A DNA stretch of 64,000 bases from CAWUFC02 sp963921335 (lineage in GTDB: Bacteria > Pseudomonadota > Gammaproteobacteria > Pseudomonadales > Halieaceae): positions 744,001 to 808,000 of the forward strand of contig CAWUFC020000002.1 in assembly GCA_963921335.3 (NCBI GenBank), read 5' to 3'. This document shows positions 1 to 8,907 of the stretch, one piece after another. Positions within the stretch are counted from its first letter, which is position 1. Each line of letters begins with the position of its first letter. The position numbers were made by a program, and so were the translations under genes. The notes beneath the pieces were generated by a model that did not search any database, had not been told where the DNA came from, and was given only the letters and a program-made list of their open reading frames with translations.

Positions 1-1
1 C

Positions 2-400
2 GATAAGCCGGATCTGCCAGAAGACAAAGGCGTCAGCGATGTGCTGACAACAGCTGCGCTGTCTGCATTGAACGACGACGTGATACCGCGCTCAGACAAC
101 GACTTTCTGACCTCAAGGGCAGTCGACACCACACGGCTGATCCAGTGCATGGAGCGGCGCAACCGCTTCGGCACATGGCTGGAAAATACAGAGATTGCTG
201 AGATTGCCGCCCTACTGGGTCAGCCCGTTGCGGGCAGCCTGGCCGAGGCAAACGCCGCCCTTGTTGCAGCTATTGAAAGCGAGCAACTCCAAGATGAGCC
301 GCTGCTTCAATACCTGGCTCGTAAAGCTTATCGCGATGAATTTATTCACGCGCCGGTGATCGAGCTGTACCCGAACCGGCGCTGGTCAGAGATCGACTAG
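2..400 (+). CDS. C-terminal fragment of a protein of unknown function
   Basis: The frame is open from the left edge to the TAG at 398-400, so at least 132 residues of the C-terminus are present and the start lies outside the window. The visible part is largely helical and soluble, with no membrane segment, and ends in a basic, aromatic tail (PNRRWSEID). I do not recognise the family. Helical tails like this occur in phosphotransferase-associated DUFs of acyl-CoA gene clusters, but the match is too weak to name. Its stop overlaps the stop of the convergent MaoC gene by 4 bp. The coding call is firm because the frame is long and fits its neighbour tail to tail. Confidence 0.6.
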   Translation, partial: DKPDLPEDKGVSDVLTTAALSALNDDVIPRSDNDFLTSRAVDTTRLIQCMERRNRFGTWLENTEIAEIAALLGQPVAGSLAEANAALVAAIESEQLQDEPLLQYLARKAYRDEFIHAPVIELYPNRRWSEID

Positions 401-825
401 TTACGCGGCAACTGCAGCTGAACCGTGCCCTTCATGTGCATGCCCCAGCTATCGTTCTCACCCACAACCGCCACGTCAACGATAGCGCCGTCATCATCTT
501 TGTTGGTGACCTCTCCGGTCACCGTCATCACCATGCCGGGGATGTTGGGCGCGCCAAGGCGAATATCCAAGGACTTCACCACCGCCTCCGGTCCACTCCA
601 GTCGGTGGCGAAGCGCGTCATGAAACTCTGGCTGGTAAGAATATTCATAAATACATCGGGCAGCCCGGTGGACTGCGCCACAGCTTTGTCGTGATGCACG
701 GGCTCGTAATCACGGGTGGCCAGCGCTGTACTCACAATCAGACCGGTGGTGATATCAATCTTCAGCTCGGGCAAGGTATCGCCAACGGAGACTTCGTCAT
801 AGTTCAGTGTTTTGTAATCACTCAT
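397..825 (-). CDS. MaoC-like (R)-specific enoyl-CoA hydratase subunit, cassette 1
   Basis: This 142-residue single hot-dog domain protein belongs to the MaoC dehydratase family, which hydrates 2-enoyl-CoA esters. The hydratase motif is visible at about residues 37-46 (TRDYEPVHHD), with the Asp and His expected for catalysis. It lies 1 bp downstream of a FAS1-like dehydratase gene (827-1366), and the two probably form a heterodimer, as in ChsH1/ChsH2 of mycobacterial cholesterol side-chain breakdown. A close paralogue occurs at 18942-19349 with the same partner, sharing the segments VHHDK, FMNILT and TDWSGP. Family and catalytic residues are seen directly. The substrate (steroid, isoprenoid or branched acyl-CoA) is inference. 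Confidence 0.85.
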   Translation of the reverse strand: MSDYKTLNYDEVSVGDTLPELKIDITTGLIVSTALATRDYEPVHHDKAVAQSTGLPDVFMNILTSQSFMTRFATDWSGPEAVVKSLDIRLGAPNIPGMVMTVTGEVTNKDDDGAIVDVAVVGENDSWGMHMKGTVQLQLPRN

Positions 826-826
826 C

Positions 827-1366
827 TCAGGCCTCCTGCTTGGGCGGGATAAACTTCAGTACGCGAAAACGCTGGGTACCGATCTTCTCACCATCCTGGT
901 CACTGAAGGTCGCCAGGGTTTCGAAGAAATAACCCACACCGCGACCAGTTTCTTTGCGCTCAGAAATGCTATCGATCACCATTTCCATGAAGACGGTGTC
1001 ACCAATACCCACTTCTTTAAAGTATTCCTGTTTCACGTTGGTGCCCAGAACACCGGTGTAGCCATGCTCGTTAAATACGTCGACCATCTCGGTTTGGGCG
1101 TCCGGCGCCCTGCCCTGTTCGACCACAGGGAAACCCTCCTGGTTCCAGGCGTACATCATGGCCGGCGGCGCAATAGTGCGACCGCGGCTGCTGGCTTCAG
1201 CCCAGGCCTTGTTGGTATAGGCTGGATTTTCATCGCCAACAGCCTCCGCCCAGTGGCGAATCATGGCTGCATTGACATCATCTTTGGCGGGCTGACGCTC
1301 GCACACGCTGCGGCCTACATAGCTGTAAATCAGCTCTTCGAAGGCCTGAATTTCATCGGTACCCAT
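827..1366 (-). CDS. FAS1-like dehydratase (MaoC N-terminal-type) subunit, cassette 1
   Basis: This protein of about 179 residues has a hot-dog fold of the MaoC_dehydrat_N type. The motif RHWAEAVGDENPAY near residue 40 is the hydratase signature with Tyr where the catalytic His should be, so this subunit is probably non-catalytic and supports the downstream MaoC partner, 1 bp away. I chose the ATG at 1366 (MGTDEIQAF). A TTG 42 bp further upstream keeps the frame open, but the paralogue at 19359-19877 also begins about ten residues before the conserved domain. Family confidence is good; its exact role in binding the CoA ester is inferred from heteromeric hydratases. Confidence 0.82.
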   Translation of the reverse strand: MGTDEIQAFEELIYSYVGRSVCERQPAKDDVNAAMIRHWAEAVGDENPAYTNKAWAEASSRGRTIAPPAMMYAWNQEGFPVVEQGRAPDAQTEMVDVFNEHGYTGVLGTNVKQEYFKEVGIGDTVFMEMVIDSISERKETGRGVGYFFETLATFSDQDGEKIGTQRFRVLKFIPPKQEA

Positions 1367-1492
1367 AAGAGATAGCTCGCTGTTAAACGCATGAAATGAA
1401 GGCAGCAAAGACTATAACGTTGCCTCGCCAAATACCATGAGCGACCACACTTACGAGGCACTGGTTGAATATGCCAACCGCCCTGTGGCAGC

Positions 1493-3364
1493 ATGCTGGG
1501 AATGTCATACATCGCTAAACGCTGTTTCCTTATTCTTGCGATCGCCTGCTTTGCGCAGCCACTGATCGCAGGCGGCGATGGTTCACTTCCCAATGTTCTT
1601 GTGATTTTGGCTGACGACCTCGGCGTCAACGATGTCAGTAGCTATGGCGGCACCAATGCCAATACACCATCGATTGATGAGATAGCCGGGAAGGGAATGC
1701 GCTTTACTCGGTTTTACGCAGAGCTCGTTTGTTCTCCTGCACGTGCCGCGTTACTTACTGGCATGTCTCCGGCTGCGTTGGGCTTTCAGCCCAACGGGCG
1801 AGGAATATCACCTGAGCGCACCACGTTGCCGCGCGCACTGAAAGCCAAGGGCTATCTCACCCATCATATTGGCAAATGGCACGTGGGCAATCTCGATGCA
1901 CTGGCGCGCCCATTTGCCCAGGGGTTCGATAGCACACTCTCTTTTGACAACCAATGGCGGCTTTCTGGGAAATCAGACGATAACGGCGACATCATTCCTA
2001 ATAAACCCACATACTTTGATCCATGGCTAAGCGAGAACGGGCAACGTGAAAAGCAGTATAAAGGCCATCTCAATGATATCCTTACTGAGCGGGCGCTCTC
2101 TATTATCGAGGAGGCGGACGCAGCCCCCTGGTTTATCAATCTCTGGTATTACGCTCCACATAGCCCTATAGAACCGGCCTCGAGATACACGGGAGGCAAA
2201 AAAAGACGCGACCAAAGGCCTGAGTATTACCAGATGCTGGTAGAGCAGATGGACAGCAATATCGGCCGCATTCTTGATCGGCTCGAGCACTCTGGCCAGA
2301 TGCAAAATACCTTGATCGTTTTTGCCAGCGACAATGGCGGCACCAACAAACAGGTGAACAATAACGCACCGTTTGCAGGCAGAAAGAATACGCTTCGCGA
2401 AGGCGGAACCAGAGTGCCCTTGATTATCGCCCCGCCCAGATTTCGCTTCGCCGGCTCCTATACACAATCCACAAGCAGCATCAGGGATATCTTTCCGACT
2501 ATTATGGAACTCGCGACCGGGGATCATGTTCCCGGCCTTGAGGGGGCGTCGTTAGCCCCGCTATTGCAAAAACAACCAGTCCCCCAGCAGACGCTGATAT
2601 GGGAAACCTACAATGAAAAAGAACGCTATTTTTCAATTCTCAATGCCGAGGGCACTAAGCGATACGCACTACCATTCACACTGGAGGGCGCAAAAAAATC
2701 TGTCGTCATCAACGACCTCCTGAACGACCCGACTGGCACGACATATACAAGAACATTCCTGGATGAATTCAACGCGCCTGACATGGCTATATACGAGGAA
2801 TGGCATCGAACTGTTCACGCTATCCCTATAGACGTCCAGGATATGGCGGATGGCTTGTATAAAATCGCAGGAGATTCTCTGCAACGAACACCAGGATACG
2901 GTCGCATGACTCTAGCGTTCGCCGTATCTGACACCAAATCTACCAATGCAAACACGGGTCTTATGGAACAAAAAGGGGCCTGGAAGCTGTCTTACAATCA
3001 CGACAGCGAAATACTGACATTGTCCGTGCTTGGTAGCGAGAACTCTGGCCGGGCGAGCTTAAAGGAAGCCTGTAATAGCATAATCATCAGCGGCCGCTAC
3101 CGTCGAAAAATCACCCCCTGGACCACCGAGCGCTCTGACAGCCAGATAAGCCTTTACCTAAATTCTCAATTACTGGCAGAAGTCTCGATTGAGGAGACAC
3201 CCTCGGTTGCAGACCCTTTAGAGCCGACCTGGTTGGGAAGTTTTTCCGAGGGTGTAAAGCCCTTCAAAGGTACGATTGGCCGACCCATCATGCTCAATCT
3301 CGAAGCACTTCCTGGAGAACCCTACAGCCCTTCCACAATCCACCAAATGCTATGTCCCTCCTAG
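1493..3364 (+). CDS. Secreted sulfatase with LamG-like C-terminal domain
   Basis: This 623-residue protein has an N-terminal signal peptide (hydrophobic segment about residues 10-25, ending near IAGG), so it should be periplasmic or exported. Residues 30-400 are a type I sulfatase: metal-binding LADDLG near 41, the formylglycine signature CSPAR near residue 81, GKWHVG near 127 and SDNGG near 279. The Cys must be converted to formylglycine by an enzyme not in this window. Residues from about 470 to the end look like a beta-sandwich LamG/concanavalin-type domain, unusual for sulfatases and suggesting polysaccharide binding. A second ATG lies at 1502. The gene is AT-richer than its neighbours and may have been acquired. 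Substrate unknown. Confidence 0.9.
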   Translation: MLGMSYIAKRCFLILAIACFAQPLIAGGDGSLPNVLVILADDLGVNDVSSYGGTNANTPSIDEIAGKGMRFTRFYAELVCSPARAALLTGMSPAALGFQPNGRGISPERTTLPRALKAKGYLTHHIGKWHVGNLDALARPFAQGFDSTLSFDNQWRLSGKSDDNGDIIPNKPTYFDPWLSENGQREKQYKGHLNDILTERALSIIEEADAAPWFINLWYYAPHSPIEPASRYTGGKKRRDQRPEYYQMLVEQMDSNIGRILDRLEHSGQMQNTLIVFASDNGGTNKQVNNNAPFAGRKNTLREGGTRVPLIIAPPRFRFAGSYTQSTSSIRDIFPTIMELATGDHVPGLEGASLAPLLQKQPVPQQTLIWETYNEKERYFSILNAEGTKRYALPFTLEGAKKSVVINDLLNDPTGTTYTRTFLDEFNAPDMAIYEEWHRTVHAIPIDVQDMADGLYKIAGDSLQRTPGYGRMTLAFAVSDTKSTNANTGLMEQKGAWKLSYNHDSEILTLSVLGSENSGRASLKEACNSIIISGRYRRKITPWTTERSDSQISLYLNSQLLAEVSIEETPSVADPLEPTWLGSFSEGVKPFKGTIGRPIMLNLEALPGEPYSPSTIHQMLCPS

Positions 3365-3415
3365 AAACGCGCTGCACCCAACACAACTAGAGTTTAGTGT
3401 GTAAAATGGTCACTT

Positions 3416-4492
3416 ATGAACGTGTTATCACCGATCAAGAAGCTGTTATCTGGCTCTTTTACGCAAAAGTATAAGAGCAAATCTGCTTATCCCGACTTGG
3501 ACCATTTACTGCACCGCGTAGAAAACGAAGATAATGAGGCACTTGAAAGAGAGCTTGTTGACACTCTCCTGAAGTCAAAACCCGTCAGAGAATCCAGCAA
3601 AGCGAGTAGTCCTACAGAATCGGGCAGGCCTTCCAGGCAGCATCACTTCACCTCGAGCGAAATACCCAGCATACATGTATCGGAGTTGAATCCGGAGTTG
3701 CTCCGTAACGCCATTGAGGGTAGCGGCTACCTGATTGTTCGAGAGTTCCTGAATCGCAAGCAATCTGGAATTATCCGTGAATCTATAGACAATGCACTGA
3801 ACTCCAGGTTCGAAGCCTACGAGATAGGCTGCTTAGAAGATGCGGATGGCCCCTGGTATTATCCATCACCCTATTTTCCCGAGAAGCATGAAGCTTTTTC
3901 TAATCTGGGTAAGAGCAAGAAGTATCAGCGCAGCGGTTCGTTTAGGGTTATTGACTCCCCGCGCGGCACCAGCCGGGTGCTTTCGGTTTATAAGCAACTC
4001 AATCTTCCCGGACTGCTTGAGAGCTATTTTGGTGAACCCGCGGTGATCGCGGTCCGAAAATGGGTGTTCCGCCTGGTCAACCCGATCAAGGATGGTCCCA
4101 CAGGCGTTGGCGGCGGCTGGCATCAAGATGGCCAGTTCATGGGGGAAGGCATTCAGGCGCTGAATCTTTGGGTTGCCTTAAGCGAGTGTGGACAAGGAAC
4201 CGACGCACCGGGCATTTCACTTCTTCCCAAACGACTCAATGAGATTCTGGAGTACGGCACTGGCGGAGCCAAACTAAATTGGGTGGTAGGCCGCGAGGTG
4301 GTAGAGGCTCAGGCTAAAGAGGCGCCTATCGTGTCACCACACTTCCAGGCCGGCGACGCATTGTTCTTTGATCACTACAGCCTACATAGATCAGGTAAGT
4401 ACGCCGGGCAGACCAAACAGCGTTATGCGCTCGAATCCTGGTTTTACGCAGGCTCTGCTCACGCAGATAACGCTGTTATACCCTGCGGCTGA
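3416..4492 (+). CDS. Phytanoyl-CoA dioxygenase (PhyH) family protein
   Basis: This 358-residue protein is a probable Fe(II)/2-oxoglutarate-dependent dioxygenase. The metal triad is visible as His and Asp in GGWHQDGQ (about residues 236-240) and a distal His in HYSLHRSG (about 325). The first 85 residues are polar and look like a linker. The gene follows the sulfatase by 51 bp on the same strand and shares its lower GC content, so the two may be co-transcribed. Members of this family hydroxylate lipids, small acids and natural products, so the substrate cannot be given. Spacing to the sulfatase suggests a shared pathway on a sulfated or alkyl compound, which is inference. Confidence 0.85.
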   Translation: MNVLSPIKKLLSGSFTQKYKSKSAYPDLDHLLHRVENEDNEALERELVDTLLKSKPVRESSKASSPTESGRPSRQHHFTSSEIPSIHVSELNPELLRNAIEGSGYLIVREFLNRKQSGIIRESIDNALNSRFEAYEIGCLEDADGPWYYPSPYFPEKHEAFSNLGKSKKYQRSGSFRVIDSPRGTSRVLSVYKQLNLPGLLESYFGEPAVIAVRKWVFRLVNPIKDGPTGVGGGWHQDGQFMGEGIQALNLWVALSECGQGTDAPGISLLPKRLNEILEYGTGGAKLNWVVGREVVEAQAKEAPIVSPHFQAGDALFFDHYSLHRSGKYAGQTKQRYALESWFYAGSAHADNAVIPCG

Positions 4493-4519
4493 TTTTCTAA
4501 TGCAGTAGATGGATCAGGC

Positions 4520-4538
4520 CTGTCAGGCATACTGACAG
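4520..4538. repeat. Inverted repeat between convergent genes, possible weak terminator
   Basis: Perfect 7-bp arms CTGTCAG and CTGACAG are separated by five bases, midway between the dioxygenase stop (4492) and the sat stop (4562). It could fold as a hairpin in transcripts from either strand. No T-tract follows on either side, so intrinsic termination would be weak. Confidence 0.35.
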
Positions 4539-4561
4539 ACCCTCTAACATCTCTTATTCGC

Positions 4562-5749
4562 CTATGCTTCTAGCGACTGGTAGTAGTCGCTGAGGATCTT
4601 GGCAACTTCCGGGCGAGAAAACTCCGGTGGCGGCGCAATGCCCTTGCCCAGCATTTCCCGCACTGCGGTGCCGGACAGCAACACAAAGTCTTCCTTATCG
4701 TGATCGGGCGCATCCTTCATCATCACTACTTTGCCCAGCTTCTTGCTGAACGCCGTATGATCGGCCTTATAGATCTCGAGCTCCAGCGCGTCGTCGGGGA
4801 CTTCCTCATCAAAGATGGTTTGAGCATCGAAGCCACCGTAGTAATCGCCGACACCGGCATGATCACGACCCACGATCAGGTGTGAACAGCCGCAGTTCTG
4901 GCGGAATACCGCATGCAGTACGGCCTCGCGTGGGCCCGCGTAGAGCATGTCAAAGCCGTAACCGGTAATCATCACCGTGTTGGGCGGGAAATACACTTCC
5001 ACCATTTTGCGGATTGAAGCGTCCCGCACGTCGGCGGGAATATCCCCCGGCTTGAGCTTACCCAGCAGCATGTGAATCAGGATGCCGTCGGTACCCAGAT
5101 CATCCATCGCCATGCGACACAGCTCCTCGTGGGCACGGTGCATGGGGTTACGCGTCTGGAAAGCGACGACCTTGTCCCAGCCGTGTTCGGCGATTTCGTT
5201 GCGAATCTCAACCGCAGTGCGGAAGGTATCCGGGAAATCGGTCTGGAAGTAAGAGAAGTTCAATACCTGAATAGGACCGGACAGTAATGTCCGACCCAAG
5301 CCGGTGAAAGTTGCCACTCCGGGATGATTCTCGTCCAGAGTCCGGAAAATCTTTTCAGCCATGAACGTAATCTGCTCATCGCTGACGTTTTCAACGGCTT
5401 CCACGTCCATGATGGCCAGCACCGGATTGCCTTCCACGTTGGGGTCGCGCAGCGCGATACGGCCGCCCGCTTCAATACCAGACTCATCGGTCAGATTGAC
5501 CACGGGCACCGGGAAAAACAGGCCATCTGCGGTGTGCATGTTTTCTGCAACCTGCAATGCGTCAGCCAGGTTCATGTAACCGGTCAGTGGGTTGAAGTAG
5601 CCGCCGCCGAGCATTACTGCGTTTGCCGCTGCTGCAGAATTCAGCAGCATCGAGGGCAGGCCCTCTGCTTCCTGCACCAGGGCATGGCGCTGTTCTGAGT
5701 CGTAGACGAATAGCGGATTCAGTTCGTCCGAGCCATGTGGCTTGATCAT
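4562..5749 (-). CDS. sat: Sulfate adenylyltransferase (ATP sulfurylase, homomeric type)
   Basis: This 395-residue enzyme makes adenylyl sulfate (APS) from ATP and sulfate in the cytoplasm. The catalytic motif QTRNP is at residues 198-202, the HxxH motif HRAH at 204-207 and GRDHAG at 294-299. Length and order (PUA-like N-domain, then catalytic domain) fit the homomeric family also found in fungi and sulfur bacteria, not the CysD/CysN type common in gammaproteobacteria. The start has a good ribosome site (AGGAGA, about 5 bp upstream). It sits 14 bp after cysC, which would turn APS into PAPS, and a sulfotransferase precedes cysC. This points to PAPS supply for sulfation, though a role in assimilation is possible. 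Confidence 0.95.
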   Translation of the reverse strand: MIKPHGSDELNPLFVYDSEQRHALVQEAEGLPSMLLNSAAAANAVMLGGGYFNPLTGYMNLADALQVAENMHTADGLFFPVPVVNLTDESGIEAGGRIALRDPNVEGNPVLAIMDVEAVENVSDEQITFMAEKIFRTLDENHPGVATFTGLGRTLLSGPIQVLNFSYFQTDFPDTFRTAVEIRNEIAEHGWDKVVAFQTRNPMHRAHEELCRMAMDDLGTDGILIHMLLGKLKPGDIPADVRDASIRKMVEVYFPPNTVMITGYGFDMLYAGPREAVLHAVFRQNCGCSHLIVGRDHAGVGDYYGGFDAQTIFDEEVPDDALELEIYKADHTAFSKKLGKVVMMKDAPDHDKEDFVLLSGTAVREMLGKGIAPPPEFSRPEVAKILSDYYQSLEA

Positions 5750-5763
5750 GTGGTTCTCCTGCC

Positions 5764-6378
5764 TTAGCTGATAATGCCGCGCTCTTTCAGCGCTGCCAGA
5801 ATAATCTGCACCTCTTCTTCCAGGCTCTGCTGGTCGGAGTGCAAGTGAATTTCGGGTTTCTCGGGCGCCTCATAGGGGTCATCGATACCCGTGAAGTTTT
5901 TAATCTCGCCGGCGCGAGCCTTTTTGTACAAACCTTTGGGATCACGGGCTTCTGCAGCTTCCAGACTGCAATCTACAAAGATCTCGATGAAGTCCATGCC
6001 CGCTTCCTCGTGCAGGGCGCGCACCTGATCACGATCCGCCCGGTAGGGGCTGATAAAACTGCTCAAAGCAATCACACCGCTGTCTACAAACAGCTTGGCA
6101 ACCTCACCGATACGGCGAATATTCTCGGTACGGTCTTCGGCACTGAAGCCCAGATTCTTGTTGATTCCCATGCGGACGTTATCGCCGTCCAGCCGATACG
6201 ACAGTACACCCATCTCGTGCAGGGTGCCTTCAAGTTCAACCGCTACCGTGCTCTTACCGCTACCGGACAGGCCGGTAAACCACAGCGTGGCGCCCTTGTG
6301 TCCCAAGATTTTGCCGCGGTGCTCGCGAGTGATATCACCTTCGTGCCAATGCACATTAGTGGCTTTTTGCTCTGCCAT
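5764..6378 (-). CDS. cysC: Adenylylsulfate kinase
   Basis: This 204-residue enzyme phosphorylates APS at the 3' position to give PAPS. The P-loop GLSGSGKS is at residues 36-43, DGDN at 64-67 and the APS-binding stretch ISPYRADRD at 109-117, all canonical. Length is normal for a stand-alone CysC. The gene lies between a sulfotransferase (21 bp upstream) and sat (14 bp downstream) on one strand, so the three form an operon that makes and uses PAPS. Confidence 0.95.
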   Translation of the reverse strand: MAEQKATNVHWHEGDITREHRGKILGHKGATLWFTGLSGSGKSTVAVELEGTLHEMGVLSYRLDGDNVRMGINKNLGFSAEDRTENIRRIGEVAKLFVDSGVIALSSFISPYRADRDQVRALHEEAGMDFIEIFVDCSLEAAEARDPKGLYKKARAGEIKNFTGIDDPYEAPEKPEIHLHSDQQSLEEEVQIILAALKERGIIS

Positions 6379-6399
6379 GTTCAGTCTCCTGTCGACTTC

Positions 6400-7557
6400 T
6401 TACTCAATAAACGCTTTGCGGTATCGCGCAAACTGCTGCTTCAACCCCCCTTCCGTGAATCCATACTGTTCCAGTGTGTATTCATGGGGCGGGCGCAGCT
6501 CACGCCGGTTAAAATCCTGCCATTGGGCCATTTCTGCCCGGGCCTCATCGGTCAAGTCCATACCGATGAAGTCATAGATCTTTTCTATTTCTGTCAGCGG
6601 TTGACTGACAGTATCCCTGAACATCAGATCGAGGAACCGATCATCCCCCATCTTTTCGCGCACATCCATGGTGTGATTCATACCGTTGGCAAACTTGCGC
6701 GCCCAGGTTTTGCCACACTCCGCCGGATCAGCCTGATCAGAATAGATCACCCAGATTGCCGCCGTCATACTCGTCAGCGAAGGAATGGTATCCACCGGGT
6801 CGCGATGGGTCTGCACTACCCGGGCATCCGGGAAAACTTTGAACAGCAGATCCATGTAGTGTAGATGATGCGGGGCTTTCAGCGTCCAGCGCTGTGCACT
6901 TTGACCGGTCTGCTTTTTCTGCCACTGCAGGAATTGAATCAAAAGATGCAGATATTCGTAACCGATGGTGTGATCCTGAGCTTCAATCCAGGCATCAAAG
7001 GTGGGCAGATTAGCATAGGCCTGGATGTTAAAGCTGTAGAAGCTCTGTTCCAGCAGCATGATGTCTTCGTCAGGTCCCAGGGCATCCATGGGATGAACTG
7101 CCAGCAGGTCAGGATTGGCGTCAACCATGGCCTTCATCTCCGCTTTGGCATCGACAATGCGCTGGTCGGTAGCGGCCGGGTCCCAGTCCAGTGCGGGACA
7201 GGGATAGCGCACCTCATACCAGAGCGGCGCAAACATACGGTGATCCGCAGCGATGGTGCGATGCAGCATAGTGGTACCGGTACGGGGTAAGCCAACCACC
7301 ACCAGCGGCTCGAGGATTTCTTCGTCTCGAATTTCCGGATGCTTTTTAAGGTAAGCCCGAATACGCAACTGATTGGCCAGGATGTCCACAACTCGCTGAC
7401 GCAAAACGGCAGTACCTACTGCATTGAGCTCGGCCTCATGCTCCAGCGAATACAGCAACTTTTCCAGAGGCTGGCGATACTCATCACTGCCGAAATCATC
7501 CAGCCCGTCTACCGCTTTGGCTTCACTGACGAGACTGTCTGCACGCCAGTCAGTCAC
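6400..7557 (-). CDS. PAPS-dependent sulfotransferase family protein
   Basis: This 385-residue protein is a soluble sulfotransferase. The 5'-phosphosulfate loop is GLPRTGTTML (residues 89-98) and the 3'-phosphate motif is HRDPVDTIPS (251-260). It would move a sulfuryl group from PAPS to an alcohol or amine. Translation appears to start at GTG 7557, overlapping the stop of the upstream DUF1214 gene by 4 bp (GTGA), which indicates translational coupling. cysC and sat follow directly, supplying the donor. The acceptor is unknown; such sulfotransferase-DUF1214 pairs seem to be accessory lipid or secondary-metabolite genes, which I cannot verify here. Confidence 0.9.
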   Translation of the reverse strand: MTDWRADSLVSEAKAVDGLDDFGSDEYRQPLEKLLYSLEHEAELNAVGTAVLRQRVVDILANQLRIRAYLKKHPEIRDEEILEPLVVVGLPRTGTTMLHRTIAADHRMFAPLWYEVRYPCPALDWDPAATDQRIVDAKAEMKAMVDANPDLLAVHPMDALGPDEDIMLLEQSFYSFNIQAYANLPTFDAWIEAQDHTIGYEYLHLLIQFLQWQKKQTGQSAQRWTLKAPHHLHYMDLLFKVFPDARVVQTHRDPVDTIPSLTSMTAAIWVIYSDQADPAECGKTWARKFANGMNHTMDVREKMGDDRFLDLMFRDTVSQPLTEIEKIYDFIGMDLTDEARAEMAQWQDFNRRELRPPHEYTLEQYGFTEGGLKQQFARYRKAFIE

Positions 7558-8654
7558 GAAGTCAACTCCGCAAAGTCGACGACACGGGTTTTTATGGGCG
7601 GAAACTCCTCAGCTTCAACATAGCGGAACAGCATGGAACCGCGATGATGGCCTGCGGTCTGTATCCAGTTGGGATAACCCGGGCCGGGGTCCTGGTGAGC
7701 GACGACAATACGAACGCTGCCGTCGGATTCATAGCGGGCAGTATGCTTATTCACTGAAATCTTGTAATAGCGGTAATCCAGGGACTCAAGCCAGTAATTA
7801 CTCAGCTGGAAATTCCAGGTGCGGCAACGCGGAGGCTGCTCCAGTTCGATCACCAGGGCCTGATGATCCTCCAACTCCCAATAACTGTTGTGATAGTGAA
7901 TCGAGGGATCACCCCCGACACTGAGGCACATCTCCTGGTCATTGGCGGGCAACTGATTCTTATGCCCGCTGAATATAGCCATCCAGTCCACAAAAAGGCG
8001 CGACGTACCCTCTATGAATGCTGGAACCTGTTGCAGCTGCGAGGCAAACTGGTTCGGATCCAGCACCTTCTCCCCTTCAGGATTGAGGCATTCGATGCTC
8101 AGGCTGGCTGGAATTTCCTGGCTGCGATTGTGAAAGGTTTGGCGCACCAGGATGTTGTCAGATTCGGGGCTCATTGGCAGCCAGTTGCCCGACCGCTTGG
8201 TTGCACTAACGATGATTTCAAAACTACCGTCGTCCAGCACATCCAGCTCAGCCAGCTCAATGTGGCCGGTGGGTGCCATGGTACCGGTGGTGCCGTAGGA
8301 GCCTGCCTTGGTCTCGATACTCAGGTACGGCACCGTGCCTCGCTGCCCGCGAATGCGATAGTCGTAACGGCCACTAATGGCGCAATTCAGGTAGCGGTTA
8401 TCAGGATTGTCATTGCCGATCTTGGCGGTTTCGTGGGACAGCGCGTAGAACTCTGGGAAACAGGGGTCACCAAATTCGAGGTTTTTTTCCAGGCCAAGTC
8501 TCAGCAGGCGCGTCAAATAACGATAGCCCTCCGCCCGATCCAGGGCATGAGCTGGCGTTTCCTCTCGCAATATCTGGGTACCGGCAACCTTGAGGGCATC
8601 ACAGAACTCTTCCCAGAGGCGTCCGTCCATCAATTTGTCGTTATTCTCGCTCAA
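7554..8654 (-). CDS. DUF1214 domain-containing protein
   Basis: This 366-residue protein has no signal peptide and no membrane segment. The C-terminal half carries the DUF1214 pattern with clustered aromatics (NFQLSNYW near 285, HQDPGPG near 324, NWIQTAGHHRG near 333). The biochemical role of DUF1214 is not established. The start is uncertain: TTG at 8654 gives MSENNDKL, an ATG 24 bp downstream (8630) gives MDGRLWEE, and neither has a strong ribosome site. The stop overlaps the GTG of the sulfotransferase, so the two products probably act together on the same compound. Confidence 0.8.
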   Translation of the reverse strand: MSENNDKLMDGRLWEEFCDALKVAGTQILREETPAHALDRAEGYRYLTRLLRLGLEKNLEFGDPCFPEFYALSHETAKIGNDNPDNRYLNCAISGRYDYRIRGQRGTVPYLSIETKAGSYGTTGTMAPTGHIELAELDVLDDGSFEIIVSATKRSGNWLPMSPESDNILVRQTFHNRSQEIPASLSIECLNPEGEKVLDPNQFASQLQQVPAFIEGTSRLFVDWMAIFSGHKNQLPANDQEMCLSVGGDPSIHYHNSYWELEDHQALVIELEQPPRCRTWNFQLSNYWLESLDYRYYKISVNKHTARYESDGSVRIVVAHQDPGPGYPNWIQTAGHHRGSMLFRYVEAEEFPPIKTRVVDFAELTS

Positions 8655-8727
8655 AAGACTGGTCCAGTGCTGATTCAGGGTGGAAAATCATGCCAGAAAA
8701 GGGGTCGGTAGACATCGCCTTTTCGGG

Positions 8728-8907
8728 TTAGCCCATCCAGTAGCGCACCATCTGAATGACGATACTTAGGGCGACCAGGGGAATAATCCAGCGGGTCCAT
8801 TTCTGCAGCTTCTCAGGCTCCATAGGCTTGGCGAAGCGCTCGCCAAGCACCACCATCAACGCGACGCCGCCAAAAATTATCAACAACAGCAAAACCAGCG
8901 TGTTCAT
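8728..8907 (-). CDS. 59-residue membrane protein of unknown function
   Basis: A short gene encodes 59 residues: a hydrophobic N-terminal helix (MNTLVLLLLIIFGGVALMVV), a charged loop (ERFAKPMEPEKLQKWTRW) and a second helix ending RYWMG. Its ATG (8905-8907) overlaps the TGA of trmH by 4 bp in the ATGA arrangement that marks coupled translation, which supports it as real. Two-helix hairpin topology is clear. I do not recognise the family; it may be a small subunit or regulator in the inner membrane. Confidence 0.65.
   Translation of the reverse strand: MNTLVLLLLIIFGGVALMVVLGERFAKPMEPEKLQKWTRWIIPLVALSIVIQMVRYWMG

Noticed and set aside
436..852. Open frame antisense to the MaoC gene
   Set aside because: It is the shadow of a well-supported hot-dog protein, with histidine-rich composition typical of antisense frames in GC-rich DNA.
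1421..1460. Inverted repeat TGCCTCG/CGAGGCA upstream of the sulfatase
   Set aside because: Seven-base arms with a 26-base loop are too far apart for a convincing operator or hairpin, and it is likely chance.
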